Positions 60,456 through 64,000 of a stretch of DNA of 64,000 bases are shown here, one piece after another (within the stretch, counting starts at the first letter, position 1; each line of letters begins with the position of its first letter). The stretch covers positions 82,153,090-82,217,089 of the forward strand of contig OZ025240.1 of assembly GCA_964019155.1 (NCBI GenBank). The letters are read 5' to 3'. The notes beneath the pieces are model-generated. The model saw nothing but the letters and a program-made list of their open reading frames with translations, ran no database searches and was not told where the DNA came from. The DNA is from Osedax fenrisi. Lineage: Eukaryota > Annelida > Polychaeta > Sabellida > Siboglinidae. The translations under genes were made by a program, and so were the position numbers.

Positions 60456-61310
60456 ATGTCTATGGACGGTATCAGGACCCCAAACATGATATGGCCAGGA
60501 GACCTACCTTACGAACTTATAATATTCAAACAATACGCTACGTTAATATTTAAAGGTCTATTATCAAAATTGAAAACAGAAGATAGGATGACATACGACG
60601 TAAGGGTGGTCTTAGACCACCCTTACGTATGTCATACGTCCTCATATGGATCGACGAAGAAGATCTGAGAATTTATAATACGTGGAACCACGAAACCAAA
60701 AATCTAATCGAATTTAGAACCACCTGAGCGAGGTCCAAGATCTAACTACATACTGTCCAGACTACAACTAGAAAAAAATAAAACAAGCGAAAGATGAACT
60801 ATAGTTCATGAACTATAGTAGATGAATTCATGACTAAGTGCATACTTCAAGTGAAGAAATGCAAATTCCTTGATGAGACCGAGATAAACACGCGACTAAT
60901 TGAGAAAATAATCAGGGGAGGAGCCCACAACAAGGTCGGGATAATCTGTTATGCAAAGATGACTCTGTAACGCTAGACCAGGCAATGCAGATCGCACGAA
61001 CGTATGAGGCACTGCAACAAGAACTCAAAGAATTCAAGACATGCACTACCGACACACCCGTATATCACGTTGGCAAAAAGCGCGATAGTTATAAATCTAA
61101 ACCTGACTATCGAACAAATAATCACCTCGATAACAAATCATACTATAAAGTAACTTTAAAATATTGCGGCCTAAAACATACGGGTACCTCTTGCCCCGCC
61201 GCACAGTCCGAGTGTCTATTTTGCCATAACATTGGGAACTGGGCCACGGTGTGTCGCAAGAAAGTTAGACCTATTTCTGCCCAACCTCCTAATCTATCAA
61301 GTCGCCTGTA
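60456..61310 (+). pseudogene. Gypsy gag, broken
   Basis: It begins with a capsid-like MIWPGDLPYELIIFKQYA. The frame breaks at a short palindrome (about 60601-60628) and several stops, and reopens at 60985 with MQIARTYEALQQELKEF. It ends in two zinc knuckles; the second, CLFCHNIGNWATVC, has asparagine where the metal-binding histidine should be. Confidence 0.82.
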
Positions 61311-61411
61311 AACTCTTGATCACAAGTTCGATGAACTAAAGTTCAACGAGATAACAACTGATTCTATGGAATTGGTATACCAACGATCTGAGCGCCGACC
61401 TCCAATTCACG

Positions 61412-61687
61412 TTGAGAGGCCAACTCGCCACCATGACGGTGAAGGTAGATACGGGAGCGGAAGGAAACATACTTCCCTTACGCACGTACCTCCGTATGTA
61501 CCCCGAACAATGCACGGGTCCACGACCAACCCCTGGCCACTTAAAACGAAGCCTAACCACGTTAACCGTCTATAATGGAGAATATATGAAGCATTATGGA
61601 ACGATCGACTTATACATCACACTAAAGGATAACACGACGCGAGCCACATTCTTCGTAGCAGATAACCATGGTCCCAACATATTGTGA
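61412..61687 (+). pseudogene. Gypsy aspartic protease segment
   Basis: The active-site motif VDTGAEGNILPL is present near residue 11, followed by a YITLKDNTTRATFFV strand. The frame ends at a TGA at 61685-61687, where the polyprotein should continue. Confidence 0.85.
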
Positions 61688-62490
61688 CTACAAAACAGAT
61701 GAAGATCATTACGATAAACCAAATCAAGACGGTAATATCAATACAATAAGTGACCTCACAAATATGTACCCAGATAGTTTCGAAGGCATCGGAAACTTTG
61801 ATGGTGCATACCATATTATAACCGATCCGACGATACCACCCGTGGTACATGCTCCTAGAAGACCGCCGATATCAATGATATGCGAAATCAAAGAAGAACT
61901 GGACCAAATGGAGAGAACAGGAGTAATCGAAAAGGTTACGGAACATACCGACTGGGTTTCAAGTTTAGTTTACGCATGTAAGCAGTCCGGAAAACTCAGA
62001 ATCTGCCTTGACCCACGATACCTAAACAATGCAATAAAGACCCCACTACCCGACGACGACTATATATTATATATCTTACAAGCTTAAAGGAACAAATATA
62101 TTCAGTAAACTAGACGCACGACAAGGATATTGGGCAATAAGCATCGACTACGAATCCAGTTTTAAAACGACATTTAACAGCCCGCACGGAAGATACCGAT
62201 TCAAGAGACAACCATACGGCTTGTGTCTAAGTCAGGATGTGTTCTAGCTGAAGATGGACATGATCATAGAGAACTGCCCGGTACCATCGGGCAGTTGGTA
62301 CCGGGCAGTAGCAGACGACATAACTTTTTTTGGGAAAACCGAAAAAGAGACTAGATGACTCGAACCTCCACCACCTAATTAAACGCGCACAAGCTGGAGG
62401 ACTAATCTTCAACAAAGAAAAATGCTAACTAAAGCAATAATACAGACACTTCTTTGGTCTCATCTTCAATGAATAAGGAGCGAAGCCATA
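61668..62490 (+). pseudogene. Gypsy reverse transcriptase segment
   Basis: Linker PPVVHAPRRPP, then MERTGVIEKV, RICLDPRYLNNAI. After a break come FSKLDARQGYWAI and the fingers/palm motif HGRYRF-PYGL. The catalytic box survives as ADDITFFGKT after a short inverted repeat (CGGTACCATCGGGCAGTTGG... at about 62279-62306) that appears inserted. Multiple frame changes follow. Confidence 0.85.
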
Positions 62491-62557
62491 TCCAGAAAGA
62501 ATAAAAGCGATTCAAGATATCAAACCTCCAACAAACAAGACCCAGCTGCAAGAATGT

Positions 62558-62952
62558 TTGGGCATAGCTACGTATACGTATATACTCGTGTATATACTCG
62601 TATATACTCGTGTATACACGAGTTCCTTTGTACCAAACCTATCGACGCACCCAGCACCAATACGAGATCTGATCAAGAAATACACCGACTTCACATGGAC
62701 ACCCTCTCATGAAAAGAAATTCAACGATATCAAAGATCTAATCTGCAGAGATAGCAAGCTAACATACTTCGACCCAGCTAAAGACATTGTAATTCAAGTA
62801 GACGCCTCGGGAAGATGTATTGGAGCTGTATTGATGCAGTCCGGAAAACCAGTAGCATGTGCATATAAATCACTTACTGAATGCGAGCAGAGATATGCAA
62901 ATATCGAACGAGAAATGCTCGCTGTTGTATTCGGCTGTACTCGTTTCCACAC

Positions 62953-62994
<42 letters not shown>

Positions 62995-63037
62995 GAAACA
63001 CTGCACAATACAATCTGATCACAAACCACTCTCATAA
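62558..63037 (+). pseudogene. Gypsy connection and RNase H segment with microsatellite insertions
   Basis: Encodes FVPNLSTHPAPIRDLI, FTWTPSHEKKF, IVIQVDASGRCIGAVLMQ, YANIEREMLAVVF and IQSDHKPLS. Two tracts interrupt conserved sequence in frame: an irregular ATATACTCGT repeat at about 62574-62623 and a (TA)n at 62954-62992. Confidence 0.87.
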
Positions 63038-63228
63038 TTATCCCGAAGAATATTGCAAAAGCCCCCACAAGACTCCAAAGAATGTCTAAATCATACGACA
63101 TCAACATATAATACGTCCCGGGGAAAAACCTACCCCTATCAGATACGCTCTCCAGACAGCCGCTGCCAGAAAACAATGAGATACTGTTCGATAAACATAT
63201 ATCCCATACCCGCTTCAGCGAGCCTAGA

Positions 63229-64000
63229 TTGGCCCTAATTATGAATGAAACAAAAGACGAGAAACAACTTCAATATTTATGCACCATCATCGAGAACGGG
63301 TGGCCAACCGATAGGAGAACACTGCCTCAGAACCTAATAGAATGCTGGCCCTACAGAGATGAGCTGACCTATGAAAACAATATGGTCATTAAAGGAAACC
63401 AAATACTAATACCGACATCCCTACGGTCCGACATACTTAAAGACCAATCTACTTGCAAAGACATGCGTCTACTGGCCGAAAATGAACAACGACATTCAAT
63501 ACCTCACGGAAGAATGCAGCGAGTGCCAAACGCACCAAAGAAGACAAAGTCCTGTAGAATTCGTAAATAGAAAACTACCAATAGATGCGGTGGCAACCGA
63601 CCTGTTTGAATTAATTAAGAACAATACCTACTGGTTGCAGATATATACATTAAATTCGCAATCATAAGGAAGCTAAGAATCACATATATCCAGACCATGA
63701 TATTAAAGGAGATATTCTCGGAACACGGTATCCCGAGACACCTACACATGGACAATGGACCACAATTCTCAGCAGCATCTTTCAGTCAATTTTCTAAAAT
63801 CTGAGAGTTCCACCATATTACAAGTTCACCGCACTATCCACAAAGCAATGGATTCATCGAGCGACAAATCCAGACTGTAAAGAGAATATTAACGAAAACG
63901 ACGACCCAGAAAAAGCACTATTACCACGACATTAGAAAAGAACTATCCTTCATAGACCGAACTACTCTATGGCAGAATCATCAAGACCATACTATCCCAT
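63229..64000 (+). pseudogene. Gypsy integrase segment, partial
   Basis: N-terminal part LIPTSLRSDILKD, then in another frame YLTEECSECQTHQRR (zinc-binding CxxC). The core is IFSEHGIPRHLHMDNGPQF (second catalytic Asp) and SPHYPQSNGFIERQ (catalytic Glu). A TGA at about 63802-63804 interrupts the core where the family has Trp. It continues past the window. Confidence 0.85.

Larger units (their letters stand above)
60300..64000 (+). mobile_element. Ty3/Gypsy LTR retrotransposon, broken, runs off the right edge
   Basis: The order gag, zinc knuckle, protease, reverse transcriptase, RNase H, integrase is that of Ty3/Gypsy. A possible primer-binding site TGGTGACAGCG lies at 60348-60358, right after a likely 5' LTR whose start I cannot place. 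The coding region is split over all three frames by many stops and shifts. The 3' LTR is outside the window. Confidence 0.9.

Overview
This is a very AT-rich window from a eukaryotic nuclear genome, almost certainly an invertebrate animal. The evidence is: genes broken into short exons by introns of a few hundred to a few thousand bases; a TGA-containing selenoprotein gene with a SECIS-like hairpin; an alpha-tubulin acetyltransferase gene, which implies cilia or stable microtubules; and dense metazoan-type repeats (CR1/L2-like and RTE-like LINEs, tRNA-derived SINEs, hAT, Tc1/pogo and mariner MITEs, a Ty3/Gypsy element). Nothing in the sequence fixes the species. Most open reading frames longer than 60 codons are chance frames in AT-rich DNA or microsatellites. 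The real genes are GC-richer islets of 55 to 200 bases bounded by splice sites.

Layout. 0-3.5 kb: a CR1/L2-like LINE on the minus strand. Its ORF2 (endonuclease and reverse transcriptase) is uninterrupted to the left edge; its ORF1 (PHD-like finger) has one in-frame stop. 3.9-4.5 kb: a large palindrome. 5.4-7.9 kb: a SINE, then three plus-strand exons of SELENOF (15-kDa selenoprotein), including the selenocysteine TGA and a candidate SECIS downstream. The signal-peptide exon was not found. 8-11.4 kb: AT-rich DNA with hAT-like MITEs. 11.4-17.6 kb, minus strand: a complete seven-exon HEMK1-type glutamine N5-methyltransferase gene, 302 codons by my splice model, with MITEs in its introns. 18.0-20.7 kb: a composite element with terminal inverted repeats, a 197-204 bp tandem array and two tRNA-like modules. 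21.3-23.0 kb: a perfect 36-bp palindrome and a long foldback element built of short subrepeats. 24.6-27 kb: a LINE relic and a Tc1-like element. 27.2-32 kb: a 4.8-kb composite repeat with a higher-order period near 2.34 kb. 33.6-35.3 kb: nested hAT-like repeats.

36.6-48.3 kb, plus strand: a ten-exon ATAT1 (alpha-tubulin N-acetyltransferase) gene, 337 codons by my model, with catalytic residues conserved and an unrecognised C-terminal tail. Its introns hold foldbacks, a SINE and an 11-bp minisatellite. 48.7-60.2 kb: LINE relics, two minus-strand exons of an unrecognised gene, two pogo/Tc1-like elements (one with a LINE nested in it), a SINE and long TA microsatellites. 60.3-64 kb: a broken Ty3/Gypsy retrotransposon (gag, protease, reverse transcriptase, RNase H, integrase) running off the right edge, with microsatellite-like insertions inside pol.

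The host genes do not form an operon or pathway. SELENOF is an ER glycoprotein-folding partner, HEMK1 modifies (mitochondrial) release factor, and ATAT1 acetylates alpha-tubulin in the microtubule lumen. SELENOF and HEMK1 converge, as do ATAT1 and the unnamed minus-strand exons. All exon boundaries here come from reading frame, splice dinucleotides, phase and remembered family motifs, not from transcript data or database searches.
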